Assembly: GCF_900116635.1 (NCBI RefSeq) | Contig: NZ_FPBJ01000026.1 | Coordinates: forward strand, 1-41,810 | Source of the DNA: Xenorhabdus koppenhoeferi | Lineage (GTDB): Bacteria; Pseudomonadota; Gammaproteobacteria; Enterobacterales; Enterobacteriaceae | Direction of reading: 5' to 3' | DNA: 41,810 nucleotides | In this document: positions 1-6,182 of the stretch, one piece after another | How positions within the stretch are numbered: the stretch's first letter is position 1 | Layout of the letters: the number at the start of each line of letters is the position of its first letter | Notes under the pieces: generated by a model | Told to the model about the DNA's origin: nothing | The model's database searches: none | The model's input: only the letters and a program-made list of their open reading frames with translations | Translations under genes and position numbers: made by a program

Positions 1-14
1 TTTTATCGCTTCTG

Positions 15-290
15 TTACCGATTTGGGTTTGAGTTTTTTAAATGCCGAAGTACGGTATTCAGGCCGATCCCCATCACTCGTGCTGTTGCCCGACATCCCA
101 TTCCATTCATAGCCATATCGACGATTTGCTTATGGGTACCGAGACGACAAGCGGCATAAGTGAACTCCAGTTGCCAGGAGTGACGGCAGGATTGGCAAAG
201 ATAACGTTGGTGACCAGAACGCGAGCGCCCATTGCGATGGATCCCTTTCACTGCGGAACAAGAGGGGCAAGTTACATCAATTTTTGCCAT
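15..290 (-). CDS. insA: IS1-family InsA (zinc-ribbon/HTH DNA-binding regulator)
   Basis: This is a 91-residue protein, the same length as IS1 InsA. An N-terminal zinc-ribbon-like segment carries two CxxC pairs (CPSC and CQSC). It is followed by the family's conserved [18 protein letters not shown] helix-turn-helix region and ends [13 protein letters not shown] chose the start at 290 ([11 protein letters not shown]) because it gives the family length; an in-frame ATG at 305 would add five residues. In IS1, InsA binds the terminal repeats and represses its own promoter. A -1 frameshift near its end makes the InsAB' transposase. The insB part lies outside the window. Confidence 0.9.
   Translation of the reverse strand: MAKIDVTCPSCSAVKGIHRNGRSRSGHQRYLCQSCRHSWQLEFTYAACRLGTHKQIVDMAMNGMGCRATARVMGIGLNTVLRHLKNSNPNR
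33..39 (-). other. A6C slippery heptamer for -1 frameshifting (insA/insB)
   Basis: The minus strand reads AAAAAAC at 39-33 inside the last codons of insA (Leu-Lys-Asn-Ser). IS1 uses an A6C motif at this position for programmed -1 frameshifting into insB. The motif is seen directly; its use here is inferred from the family. Confidence 0.75.
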
Positions 291-393
291 TTGAATGTTT
301 TCCAAATAGACAGATTATACATGATTCAATAAATTGATGTCACGACCGAAGTAGGTGGGTTAGTGATTAACGGCCTGGAAGTCCGGATACGCG

Positions 394-516
394 TCAATTA
401 TCCATTCTGAAATTATCATTCGGATTCGGTTCAAAATAATACTCTAAATAATTCTTTATTATTTCTTCTGTTAACTGTCCTACGGTTGCACAAAAATAGC
501 CCCAACCTCAAAAGTG
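394..516 (-). pseudogene. IS200/IS605-family TnpA, C-terminal remnant
   Basis: The minus strand between 507 and 394 translates to GWGYFCATVGQLTEEII followed by KNYLEYYFEPNPNDNFRMDN and a stop. This is the typical C-terminus of IS609-like HUH transposases (TnpA). A TGA at 510-508 interrupts the frame just upstream, where the family has a Trp or Leu codon, and no catalytic HUH or Tyr region is present. A GC-rich inverted repeat nearby (CGCCGC at 564-569, GCGGCG at 572-577) resembles the subterminal hairpins of these elements. It is a dead fragment with no recognisable tnpB. Confidence 0.65.
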
Positions 517-603
517 TTGGCCCCTTCAAATAACGCCCTTTAATCTCTCCGGGTCTAATTCCCCGCCGCTTGCGGCGTATTTCTCTAGGCTGGTTTTGAA
601 TCA

Positions 604-632
604 TTGACGAAAATAGATTGCCAGTGTAAGAT
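604..632 (+). promoter_or_regulatory. Sigma70-like promoter upstream of structured repeat A
   Basis: TTGACG at 604-609 and TAAGAT at 627-632 are 17 bp apart. The first conserved long stem of the structured element starts 46 bases after the -10 box. The same spacing (45 bases) separates a promoter-like sequence from the second copy at 3123-3151, which makes a chance match less likely. Confidence 0.55.
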
Positions 633-637
633 TTTTA

Positions 638-850
638 CCGCTGTAATGTTACCTTATGGTAGCCAATTAATGTTCCGGCAATCTGAGAGGAACGCCTTTG
701 GGTGATTGCAATATCAATGTTCCAATAGTCTGAGAGGAACGCTTTCGGGTGACTACATCATCTGCCGTACCTGAAAAGGCAGACAGTAAATACGCTGGGT
801 AAACCCGTTTATTCTTTGAAAACGGGGATCGCTAAAGCGATTAAGAAGCC
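638..850 (+). ncRNA. Structured RNA (or ssDNA) element, copy A
   Basis: The paired arms are: P0 648-653/658-663; P1 678-683/704-709; P2 725-730/751-756; P3 761-766/778-783; P4 804-810/820-826; and P5 827-832/837-842. P1 and P2 are two versions of one unit, a stem enclosing CUGAGAGGAACGC followed by a UUYG-like loop. A second copy lies exactly 2518 bases downstream with almost no gaps. Between copies and units most stems change both partners: P0 A-U to G-C, P1 C-G/A-U to U-A/G-C, P4 C-G to U-A, P5 G-C to A-U. This supports a selected secondary structure rather than a coding region. I do not recognise the family. It could be a small RNA, a cis-acting leader, or a folded single-strand promoter active after conjugative entry. 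Confidence 0.7.
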
Positions 851-1586
851 TTCCGCTAAATTCATTTAATTGCTTGATATTAATGAATTTACCAACCTTC
901 AGTTTGATGAAAACATCAAACGTCTTTATCAGTGCGCTTTTTATCACGTCGAGAGCTTTAGCTTTGTGCGACCTTTGCCAGCTTCGATATGACGGTATGC
1001 CATTTGGAACATTTGGCATCTTCGGCATCTTCGAATAGCGGCATTGAGAGCAGAAAGATGAACGGCGTCACTTGTGTAAAAGCGTAGCGATTACCAAGTG
1101 ACGCCGTTAGGCGTAAAACTTCCAGATCGCATTACAACTGACGTTAGAACATTTTTTTAAACGGTTTTACCAAATGAAGACAGCATTTTGACGTATTTCG
1201 GAATGTTGTCGAAGGAATGTTTTAACGATTAACAAAGCGTCCTGCGCGCCCGTTTACTAACGGACGCTTGTAGGACAACTTCAACTTCTAGTTTTAATTA
1301 ATAAAACTAACTTTTTGATAAATGGGGGAAAAATAGTCAAGATATTGAGGCGTTCAACCTAATTTTAGGCTTGAACGGGGAGCATTAAAGCGCAGTGCAG
1401 AGCACAGAGCGCGCTCCTGTAATAACTCAACATGGCCTCGCCCTGCTACACAATATCTGACTGTCAGGATGACAAACTTAACCGACACGCAGGGAACGTC
1501 TGTAATGACGGAAAACTAATAATCTGGATGCAGTGGTATTATGAATAATCTTTATTATTCATAATGTTAACTCTATTGGGGTTTTT
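851..1586. other. Non-coding stretch rich in inverted repeats
   Basis: I see no convincing gene here; the 91-codon minus-strand frame at 753-1028 overlaps structured repeat A and resembles nothing I know. Perfect or near-perfect inverted repeats occur at 857-866/882-891, 902-909/914-921, 1061-1074/1095-1108 (14 bp arms), 1235-1242/1262-1269, 1351-1362/1363-1377 (one bulge) and 1541-1549/1554-1562. The last lies 24 bases before the recombinase start and could be an operator. A cluster of hairpins next to mobility genes could also be an origin of transfer, but no nick-site consensus was recognised. Confidence 0.5.
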
Positions 1587-2510
1587 ATGATTCAAAAAAC
1601 ATCAAGATCAAAGGTAGAATCATTTAAGAAAGATTTTATTACGTGTGCACGTAAAGCGGGTGGTAGCTTTGCTACGGTTGCAGATCGTACACGGATAGCT
1701 AAACAGTTTCTGAATTATTTGAACTATTCAGGAATTAAACTGCGTCAATTGGATAGCTTAAAAGTTAAATACTTTGAAGGTTATATTACGCAACGTAAAG
1801 CTGAAAATATTAGTAACAGGACTCTTCAGAATGAAATGTCTGCTTTACGAGGAATACTTTCTCAAGCAGGAAAACACAAATTAGCCGATCCAGATAATGA
1901 GCGTTTAAATAATCGCTCACTTGGAATATCAGGGGCAAGCCGTATAGGAACGAAAGTTGCACTAACACCAGATGAATTTAAGCAGGCATTTAGAGAAATA
2001 GAAAAAATAGATAAGGGTGTAGCTGCTACATTACAATTGGCATATGTTTTAGGATTAAGAACGAAAGAAGCTGTTCAGGCATGTAAATCGGTACAGACTT
2101 GGAAAAATTCTTTAAATAATGAGCATCATTCTGTCAGAATTGTTTTTGGTACAAAAGGGGGTCGTCCAAGAGATACAACAATTTTAGATCGCGAACAGCT
2201 TAAATCCGCTATTCATTACGCTGAAAATATAATGAAAGAGAGAGAGGGAAAATTAATTGATAAGCCGAGTATTCATCAGGCAGTTGATCGCTATAGAAAT
2301 ATAGTTCGTTCAGTTGGATTAACAGGAAAAAAAGCACCTCATAGTGTTCGTTACCATGTTGCTAAAGAATTAAGTAAACATTATCAAGAAGCAGGTTTTT
2401 CTAATAAAGAAGTATTGGCTCAAGTGTCTATGGATTTAGGTCATGGTGACGGAAGAGGGAGATATATTAATCAGGTATATTATAAAAATATAGATGGGGT
2501 TGATGAATGA
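1587..2510 (+). CDS. Tyrosine recombinase / integrase-domain protein (PF12834/PF12835-like)
   Basis: This 307-residue protein has an N-terminal SAM-like core-binding domain (about residues 10-105) and a C-terminal catalytic domain with the tyrosine recombinase residues. These are Arg in LGLRTKEAVQ, the His/Arg pair in PHSVRYHVAKEL, the LGHGDGRGRYI box, and a candidate Tyr nucleophile in INQVYYKN. The architecture fits the integrase-domain proteins carried by plasmids and integrative elements rather than XerC/D. The gene overlaps the next by four bases (ATGA), so the two are probably translated together. It lies 24 bases after a 9-bp inverted repeat and between the two structured RNA copies. 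Its substrate is unknown; a second recombinase (9718) is the better candidate for tRNA-site integration. Confidence 0.8.
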   Translation: MIQKTSRSKVESFKKDFITCARKAGGSFATVADRTRIAKQFLNYLNYSGIKLRQLDSLKVKYFEGYITQRKAENISNRTLQNEMSALRGILSQAGKHKLADPDNERLNNRSLGISGASRIGTKVALTPDEFKQAFREIEKIDKGVAATLQLAYVLGLRTKEAVQACKSVQTWKNSLNNEHHSVRIVFGTKGGRPRDTTILDREQLKSAIHYAENIMKEREGKLIDKPSIHQAVDRYRNIVRSVGLTGKKAPHSVRYHVAKELSKHYQEAGFSNKEVLAQVSMDLGHGDGRGRYINQVYYKNIDGVDE

Positions 2511-3106
2511 AAATTAGGAATTTAATAAAATTTATTTTTTTATTATTGTTTTTTTCATCAAGTGGATTTTGTAAAGCTTTATTGTTAGGCGATTCACTAA
2601 CGTATATTTATGGTGAGGCATATAAATCTATAATCAGTAAAGATGCAGATGTTGTTTATAAGGTAGGGTCAGGACTTTTAAATAGAAGTAAATACGATTG
2701 GTTTTCTGCTGTTGAAAGTGTGAATTTTGACAAATACGATTTGGTGATTGTAAGTATTGGTACGAACGATTTCAATAGGGAAATAACCTCAGTTAACTAT
2801 TCTCGTTCTATTTTTGAACTTATTGGTAGAATTAGAAATAAAAATAAAAATGCGAGAATTATCTGGATCTCCCCACCATTTTTAAAAAATAAAGAACATG
2901 ATATTTTGTTGAGTAATACACGATATATTGTTAGGAGTACATTAAATCAATTAGGTGTTATTTATTTTGATATAACAAAAGATGCTGTGTTGGGTGAAAG
3001 GTATTCAGATATTCTAGATGGTAAAAAAATTAGAACTAGCGATGGTATTCATATAACTAAATATGGCGCTAATTTGGTTGTAGAGCATTTGAAATTATTT
3101 ATATAG
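2507..3106 (+). CDS. Secreted SGNH-fold hydrolase (DUF459-like)
   Basis: This 199-residue protein starts with a signal peptide (about residues 1-22, very hydrophobic). The SGNH blocks follow in order: GDSLT with Ser30 as nucleophile, GSGLLNRSKYDW with the oxyanion Gly, GTND with Asn87, and DGIHIT with Asp179 and His182. The KVGSGLLNRSKYDW segment resembles DUF459 periplasmic hydrolases. Such enzymes remove acyl groups from cell-envelope glycans or lipids; the substrate here is unknown. The start overlaps the recombinase stop by four bases, which implies coupled translation. The pair looks like a small cargo module. It is AT-rich like the rest of the element. Confidence 0.75.
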   Translation: MKIRNLIKFIFLLLFFSSSGFCKALLLGDSLTYIYGEAYKSIISKDADVVYKVGSGLLNRSKYDWFSAVESVNFDKYDLVIVSIGTNDFNREITSVNYSRSIFELIGRIRNKNKNARIIWISPPFLKNKEHDILLSNTRYIVRSTLNQLGVIYFDITKDAVLGERYSDILDGKKIRTSDGIHITKYGANLVVEHLKLFI

Positions 3107-3122
3107 TTTTATTTATTAATGG

Positions 3123-3151
3123 TTGACAGATAGTAATGCTAGGTACAAAAT
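3123..3151 (+). promoter_or_regulatory. Sigma70-like promoter upstream of structured repeat B
   Basis: TTGACA at 3123-3128 and CAAAAT at 3146-3151 have a 17-bp spacer. The first long stem of structured repeat B starts 45 bases after the -10 box, matching copy A. A TAAGAT directly after the -10 aligns with the -10 of copy A, so the exact -10 is uncertain. Confidence 0.55.
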
Positions 3152-3157
3152 AAGATT

Positions 3158-3372
3158 GTTCTTAACGTTGCTTTATGCAGCCTAATAATGCTTCAGTAGT
3201 CTGAGAGAAGCGCTTTCGAGTGACTACGTAATTAATGTTTCAATAGTCTGAGAGGAACGCCTTCGGGTGATTATATTATCTGCCATACCTGAAAAGGCAG
3301 ACAGCAAACACGCTGGGTAATCCTGTTTATTCTTTGAAAACAGGGATCACTTAGGTGATTAAGAAGCTCTTC
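3158..3372 (+). ncRNA. Structured RNA (or ssDNA) element, copy B
   Basis: This is the second copy of the element at 638-850. Its arms are P0 3167-3171/3177-3181, P1 3196-3201/3222-3227 (GUAGUC with GACUAC), P2 3243-3248/3269-3274 (AUAGUC with GAUUAU), P3 3279-3284/3296-3301, P4 3322-3328/3338-3344 (CCUGUUU with AAACAGG) and P5 3345-3350/3355-3360 (GAUCAC with GUGAUU). In copy A the P4 and P5 arms are CCCGUUU/AAACGGG and GAUCGC/GCGAUU, so both partners changed. The copy runs directly into the first attenuator-like leader (3393) and the small-gene block, so here it may act as a 5' leader or promoter. Confidence 0.7.
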
Positions 3373-3392
3373 ACTATTTTATCTCACCCAAT

Positions 3393-3427
3393 GGGGAAAT
3401 TTTCCCCGAGGGAAGATTTCTCTTTTT
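3393..3427 (+). promoter_or_regulatory. Attenuator-like leader L0 (three-arm alternative pairing)
   Basis: Arm 1 is GGGGAAA(T) at 3393-3400, arm 2 is TTTCCCC at 3401-3407, and arm 3 is ATTTCTC at 3416-3422 followed by a T run at 3423-3428. Arm 1 pairs fully with arm 2, or with arm 3 using one G-U pair. It lies just upstream of the GGAG and ATG of the gene at 3444. This is the weakest of the four leaders, because its arm 1/arm 2 hairpin has almost no loop. Confidence 0.45.
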
Positions 3428-3443
3428 TAAATGGAGAAGTCTT

Positions 3444-3883
3444 ATGAATAATCAAGTTTTTTACCTTCATCTTATGAACCAGGCGTTTCATTACGTTGGG
3501 ACATTTTTCATAGTCAGTTTACCGTTTTAGTAACTGGTATGCTTGAATATCCTGAGGATGATCCGATGTATGGTACTTATAAAACTGAAGGAACTTTGAC
3601 TGTTTGCAAATCATCCACATTAACTGAAGCTTTTAATAAACTCAAAGTCATATATCGGGAAGATAATTGGTCTTTTCGAGATGAAGATGCTGATTACTAT
3701 GATTCTGATCTTGGACATGATGTAGGGCCACTTGATTTCTTTCCTAGAACGGTAATGGTTTATGACCGTTATAATAAAAAAGTGTTAGGCGGTGAGTTAC
3801 ATGGTGATTTGATTACTTGGGCACGTTCTATCACACAGGAAGCTGAACTTATTTCATTGAAAGAGAAGTATAAATGCTTATAG
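3444..3883 (+). pseudogene. Unknown element-borne protein, frameshifted near its start
   Basis: An intact frame encodes 114 residues from 3539 (MLEYPEDDPMYGTYKTEG...). The same frame stays open upstream to about 3452 and reads LPSSYEPGVSLRWDIF, which looks like real protein. The only well-placed start is the ATG at 3444, behind GGAG and leader L0, but it is one frame off. It enters the 3539 frame only if the T6 run at 3457-3462 gains one base. The intended product is therefore about 146 residues starting MNNQVF. The protein is acidic with no motif I recognise. This is either a true pseudogene, a homopolymer sequencing error, or a slippage-controlled gene. Internal initiation at 3539 would give the shorter form. 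Confidence 0.6.
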
Positions 3884-3896
3884 AAAGAAGGATTTT

Positions 3897-4015
3897 ATGA
3901 AAATTGCGCGGACTGTGGGCATCATGGAATAATTCAGGCCGAAGCTTATTATTTATGTGATAACTATTATGTGTCATGGGATGAACTCCCTGTGCAGACA
4001 GAAACCAATCAATAA
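3897..4015 (+). pseudogene. Very small zinc-finger-like protein, frameshifted
   Basis: An ATG at 3897 sits behind AAGGA, 13 bases after the previous stop. Its own frame stops after 11 codons. If the A4 run at 3900-3903 gains one base, it reads MKNCADCGHHGIIQAEAYYL and then ends CDNYYVSWDELPVQTETNQ at 4015. That is a 39-residue product with CxxCxxH and a further Cys, suggesting one small metal site. The restored frame has a sensible length and composition, so I consider this a real small gene with a frame break. Function is unknown. Confidence 0.5.
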
Positions 4016-4035
4016 TAGTTAATTTTATTAACTAA

Positions 4036-4074
4036 CCCGCAGGGTATTTTCCCTGTGGGAAAGTCCCTGCTTTT
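4036..4074 (+). promoter_or_regulatory. Attenuator-like leader L1
   Basis: Arm 1 is CCCGCAGGG (4036-4044), arm 2 is CCCTGTGGG (4051-4059) and arm 3 is CCCTGC (4065-4070), followed by TTTT (4071-4074). Arms 1 and 2 form a 9-bp hairpin. The GCAGGG half of arm 1 can instead pair perfectly with arm 3, which would form a weak terminator-like hairpin ahead of the T run. The gene start (ATG 4093) follows after GGAG. Confidence 0.6.
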
Positions 4075-4092
4075 AATTATGGAGATTAGAAA

Positions 4093-4470
4093 ATGGGACT
4101 TGATATTCACTTTTTAGCTGACGACAAAAACGATATTCAGAATGATGTGAATGAAAAAACTGAGGTAGGATATTTTCGTAAAGTTAATTCTCTTTTTGAT
4201 TGGATTGAGACTAAAGTTCAACCTATTGATAATTGTACGACTATATTGATCTCTAAAGATGTTCTGATGGAGTTAGCATTAGTTCTGGATAATTTGACAC
4301 CTGATAATTGTCGAGAGTTATTTCCTACCCGAGAGGGGTTTTTCTTTGGTTCAACGGAATACGATAAGTATTATTGGTTTGACGTTGAGACGATAAAAAA
4401 CTGGGTTAAAGGGATACTCAGTAGCTTTGATTTTGAAAATCAAAATCTATATTTCTGGGCATGGTGGTAA
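4093..4470 (+). CDS. Hypothetical protein of the antirestriction-type gene block
   Basis: This 125-residue acidic protein begins MGLDIHFLADDK and ends in a Trp-rich NLYFWAWW. It has no signal peptide or membrane segment, and I do not recognise the family. The start is supported by GGAG eight bases upstream. Leader L1 precedes it. A decayed paralogue follows at 4780, beginning with the same Gly-Leu-Asp-Ile and preceded by the same kind of leader, so the gene and its leader were duplicated as a unit. Its position before ardC suggests a role in the early phase after element entry, but that is only inference. Confidence 0.7.
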   Translation: MGLDIHFLADDKNDIQNDVNEKTEVGYFRKVNSLFDWIETKVQPIDNCTTILISKDVLMELALVLDNLTPDNCRELFPTREGFFFGSTEYDKYYWFDVETIKNWVKGILSSFDFENQNLYFWAWW

Positions 4471-4477
4471 TTTGATT

Positions 4478-4708
4478 ATGACCAGTTCAGAACAACAAAA
4501 ACTAGCGGTAATACTTAAATTAGCTGATGAACGCTATGGCGTGAATAATGGCAGCCGAGAAAAAGTAGAATTTACTCTTAGTCAGTCAGTAACGGCAGGA
4601 GTAAGCGTCAATTACTATGTAACGTGGGATATAGGTTTAACTGAAGGATGGGATAGCATTATCTTTGGATTTGAACGACTACGCGAACGAGCTACCTTAA
4701 GAGTTTAG
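4478..4708 (+). CDS. Hypothetical small protein
   Basis: This is a 76-residue protein from the ATG at 4478 (MTSSEQQKLAVILKLADERY). An in-frame ATG at 4427 would overlap the preceding gene by 44 bases and is less likely. The N-terminal part looks helical and the rest beta-rich (SVNYYVTWDIGLTEGWDSII). I do not recognise the family. It starts seven bases after the stop of the previous gene and is probably co-transcribed with it. No strong ribosome-binding site is visible (GGTGGTAA), so translation may depend on coupling. Confidence 0.6.
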   Translation: MTSSEQQKLAVILKLADERYGVNNGSREKVEFTLSQSVTAGVSVNYYVTWDIGLTEGWDSIIFGFERLRERATLRV

Positions 4709-4722
4709 CCTTACTTTTTTCA

Positions 4723-4761
4723 CCCGCAAGGTATTTTCCTTGCGGGAAAGTCCTTGCTTTT
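4723..4761 (+). promoter_or_regulatory. Attenuator-like leader L2
   Basis: Arm 1 is CCCGCAAGG (4723-4731), arm 2 is CCTTGCGGG (4738-4746) and arm 3 is CCTTGC (4752-4757), followed by TTTT (4758-4761). Compared with L1, one base has changed in arm 1 (G to A) and the matching base has changed in both arm 2 and arm 3 (to T). Both alternative pairings therefore remain perfect. This three-way covariation is strong evidence that both folds matter. The downstream gene (4780) is now decayed. Confidence 0.6.
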
Positions 4762-4779
4762 ACTTATAAGGATTAAGAA

Positions 4780-4922
4780 GTGGGACTTGATATTTACTTT
4801 TTAACTTATGATAAAAAAATCCAAGATAGGAGATTTTCATGAATTCAATGCTCTTTTTAATTGGATTAATAAAAACATTGAACCTATCTGATTTACGCGA
4901 ATTAGCAGGTTTAACAGCCTAA
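4780..4922 (+). pseudogene. Decayed paralogue of the 4093 gene
   Basis: It starts GTG-GGA-CTT-GAT-ATT (MGLDIYFL), parallel to the gene at 4093, then loses frame and stops at about 4842. In the next frame it continues IGDFHEFNALFNWINKNIEPI, which aligns with VGYFRKVNSLFDWIETKVQPI of the intact paralogue. The remainder (DLRELAGLTA, stop 4920-4922) is shortened. The start codon, the frame and the middle of the gene are all damaged. It retains leader L2 upstream. Confidence 0.65.
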
Positions 4923-4939
4923 CGTTACTTGTTTTTCAC

Positions 4940-4981
4940 CAGACGGTGTACTTTCACCGTTTGGGGGGAGTACACCTTTTT
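4940..4981 (+). promoter_or_regulatory. Attenuator-like leader L3, upstream of ardC
   Basis: Arm 1 is CAGACGGTG extending to TAC (4940-4951), arm 2 is CACCGTTTG (4955-4963) and arm 3 is GTACACC (4970-4976), followed by TTTTT (4977-4981). CAGACGGTG pairs with arm 2 over nine bases. GGTGTAC (4945-4951) pairs perfectly with arm 3, giving a terminator-like hairpin plus T run. The two folds share GGTG and are mutually exclusive. The sequence differs from L1 and L2 but the layout is the same. Confidence 0.6.
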
Positions 4982-4997
4982 ATTAGGAGTATTCTCT

Positions 4998-5972
4998 ATG
5001 AAGAAACAAACCAAAATGCAGAAAAGATCTGAAGTAGAAAAGGATATTTACCAACAAGTGACTGATAAGATTATCAGTGCATTGGAAACAGGCACTGTTC
5101 CGTGGAAAAAACCTTGGCGTTCTGCGGTTAAACAATATGGAGGAATGTTACCTGCGAACGCTTTAACAGGAAACCATTACAATGGTGTAAATATCTTATT
5201 GTTATGGATAGCTGCGGAGGAAATAGGGTGTAATGTTAACCGTTGGCTAACATACCGCCAGGCTCAACAATTAGGTGGTCAGGTTCGTAAAGGAGAGAAG
5301 TCTACTTTAGCTGTAATATTTAAGCCCTTTGAAGTTCAGGCAAGAGATAAAGAAGATAATCTATTGTTTGACGATAAAGGGAAGCCTTTGATGGAACAGA
5401 GAGTGATGTTGAAAGCTAACCCTTTATTTAATGTTATCCAATGTGATGGGTTACCTGAACATTTATTACAAGAAGGCGAACGAATACCTGAAGATATGTT
5501 ATCACCTAAAATTAGTCATGAAGTGCACACAATGTTAGATGCAACTGGTGTGAACTTAGCTTCAGTTGCACAGAATAGAGCTTTTTACTCACCAGCTAGT
5601 GATCGTATTGTGATGCCTTTGTCTGGTCAATTTTTTACGGAGGCTGATTATTGGTCTACGTTATTACATGAAATGGTGCATAGCACCGGACATGCAAATA
5701 GATTGAACCGTGAAGGAATCACACTCAAGAACCGAAAATTCGGAGATCCTGTATATAGTTTCGAAGAATTGGTAGCTGAAATGGGGAGCGCTTTTCTTTG
5801 TGCACATCTTGAAGTATTCGGTGAGGTTAACCATGAAAGTTACATTGAGCATTGGTTGTCAATTTTAAAAGCGGATAAAAAAGCTTTGTTTCGGGCTTGC
5901 AAACAAGCCCGAGAAGCAAATGAATATCTGTTAAGTTTTCGTATAGCCCACAACACAGCTAAAGCAGCGTAG
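4998..5972 (+). CDS. ardC: ArdC-type antirestriction protein (ssDNA-binding domain plus zincin-like peptidase domain)
   Basis: This 324-residue protein starts at ATG 4998 behind TTAGGAG; an upstream in-frame ATG at 4929 would read through leader L3 and is rejected. The N-terminal ArdC_N domain (about residues 10-130) has the family signatures DIYQQVTDKIISALE, VPWKKPW and RWLTYRQAQQLGGQVRKGE. The C-terminal domain has a zinc-protease-like HEMVHSTGH motif (His224, His228) and a downstream EELVAEMGSAFL glutamate. ArdC proteins are carried by conjugative elements, where they protect incoming single-stranded DNA from host restriction. Its place after attenuator-like leaders fits expression soon after entry. 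The small gene at 5981 follows eight bases later. Confidence 0.85.
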   Translation: MKKQTKMQKRSEVEKDIYQQVTDKIISALETGTVPWKKPWRSAVKQYGGMLPANALTGNHYNGVNILLLWIAAEEIGCNVNRWLTYRQAQQLGGQVRKGEKSTLAVIFKPFEVQARDKEDNLLFDDKGKPLMEQRVMLKANPLFNVIQCDGLPEHLLQEGERIPEDMLSPKISHEVHTMLDATGVNLASVAQNRAFYSPASDRIVMPLSGQFFTEADYWSTLLHEMVHSTGHANRLNREGITLKNRKFGDPVYSFEELVAEMGSAFLCAHLEVFGEVNHESYIEHWLSILKADKKALFRACKQAREANEYLLSFRIAHNTAKAA

Positions 5973-5980
5973 GGGTATAT

Positions 5981-6178
5981 ATGAGATATGATATCGTTCG
6001 CTTTAAGCTATTGTCACATATGCTATTAATGCAACATTCAGGTATGACATTGAGTGATACAATCTTGTGTGATGATGAAAAGATAAAAAATTTCATTGAG
6101 GAAGGTATATCACCTGTAGAAGCTATTAACCAAATAGGAATACCAATAAAACCATCTGAAATTTCAATTTCCTATTAA
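5981..6178 (+). CDS. Hypothetical small protein downstream of ardC
   Basis: This is a 65-residue protein (MRYDIVRFKLLSHMLLMQHS...) with GGGG upstream of its ATG and only eight bases from the ardC stop, so it is probably in the same transcript. It looks helical and has no transmembrane segment or metal motif. I do not recognise the family. A strong terminator follows directly, which marks the end of the ardC unit. Confidence 0.6.
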   Translation: MRYDIVRFKLLSHMLLMQHSGMTLSDTILCDDEKIKNFIEEGISPVEAINQIGIPIKPSEISISY

Positions 6179-6182
6179 CTAT

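Larger units (their letters stand above)
1..347 (-). mobile_element. IS1-family insertion sequence, right part only (window edge)
   Basis: The minus strand encodes an InsA homologue. The sequence upstream of it matches the layout of the IS1 left end. Read on the minus strand from 347, the terminus starts GGTCGTGACATCAATTTATT, which lines up well with the IS1 terminal repeat and the adjoining promoter region. The element therefore ends at 347 and runs off the left edge of the window, so insB and the other terminal repeat are not visible. Bases 348-356 could be one copy of a target duplication, but the other flank is outside the window. Confidence 0.85.

Noticed and set aside
42..332. Plus-strand open frame of 96 codons
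   Set aside because: It is the antisense of insA, whose minus-strand protein clearly matches IS1 InsA.
381..390. GTCCGGATAC as a tRNA-Phe-derived attachment repeat
   Set aside because: The match to the tRNA is too short and not at the 3' end of the gene.
683..696. CUGAGA in the structured repeat as a TPP riboswitch
   Set aside because: Only six bases match; the rest of the TPP aptamer is absent, and the downstream genes are not thiamine genes.
678..756. Tandem hairpins as a guanidine-II (mini-ykkC) riboswitch
   Set aside because: The loops lack the ACGR motif required for that class.
753..1028. Minus-strand open frame of 91 codons
   Set aside because: It overlaps the structured repeat A and several hairpins, and the translation resembles nothing known.
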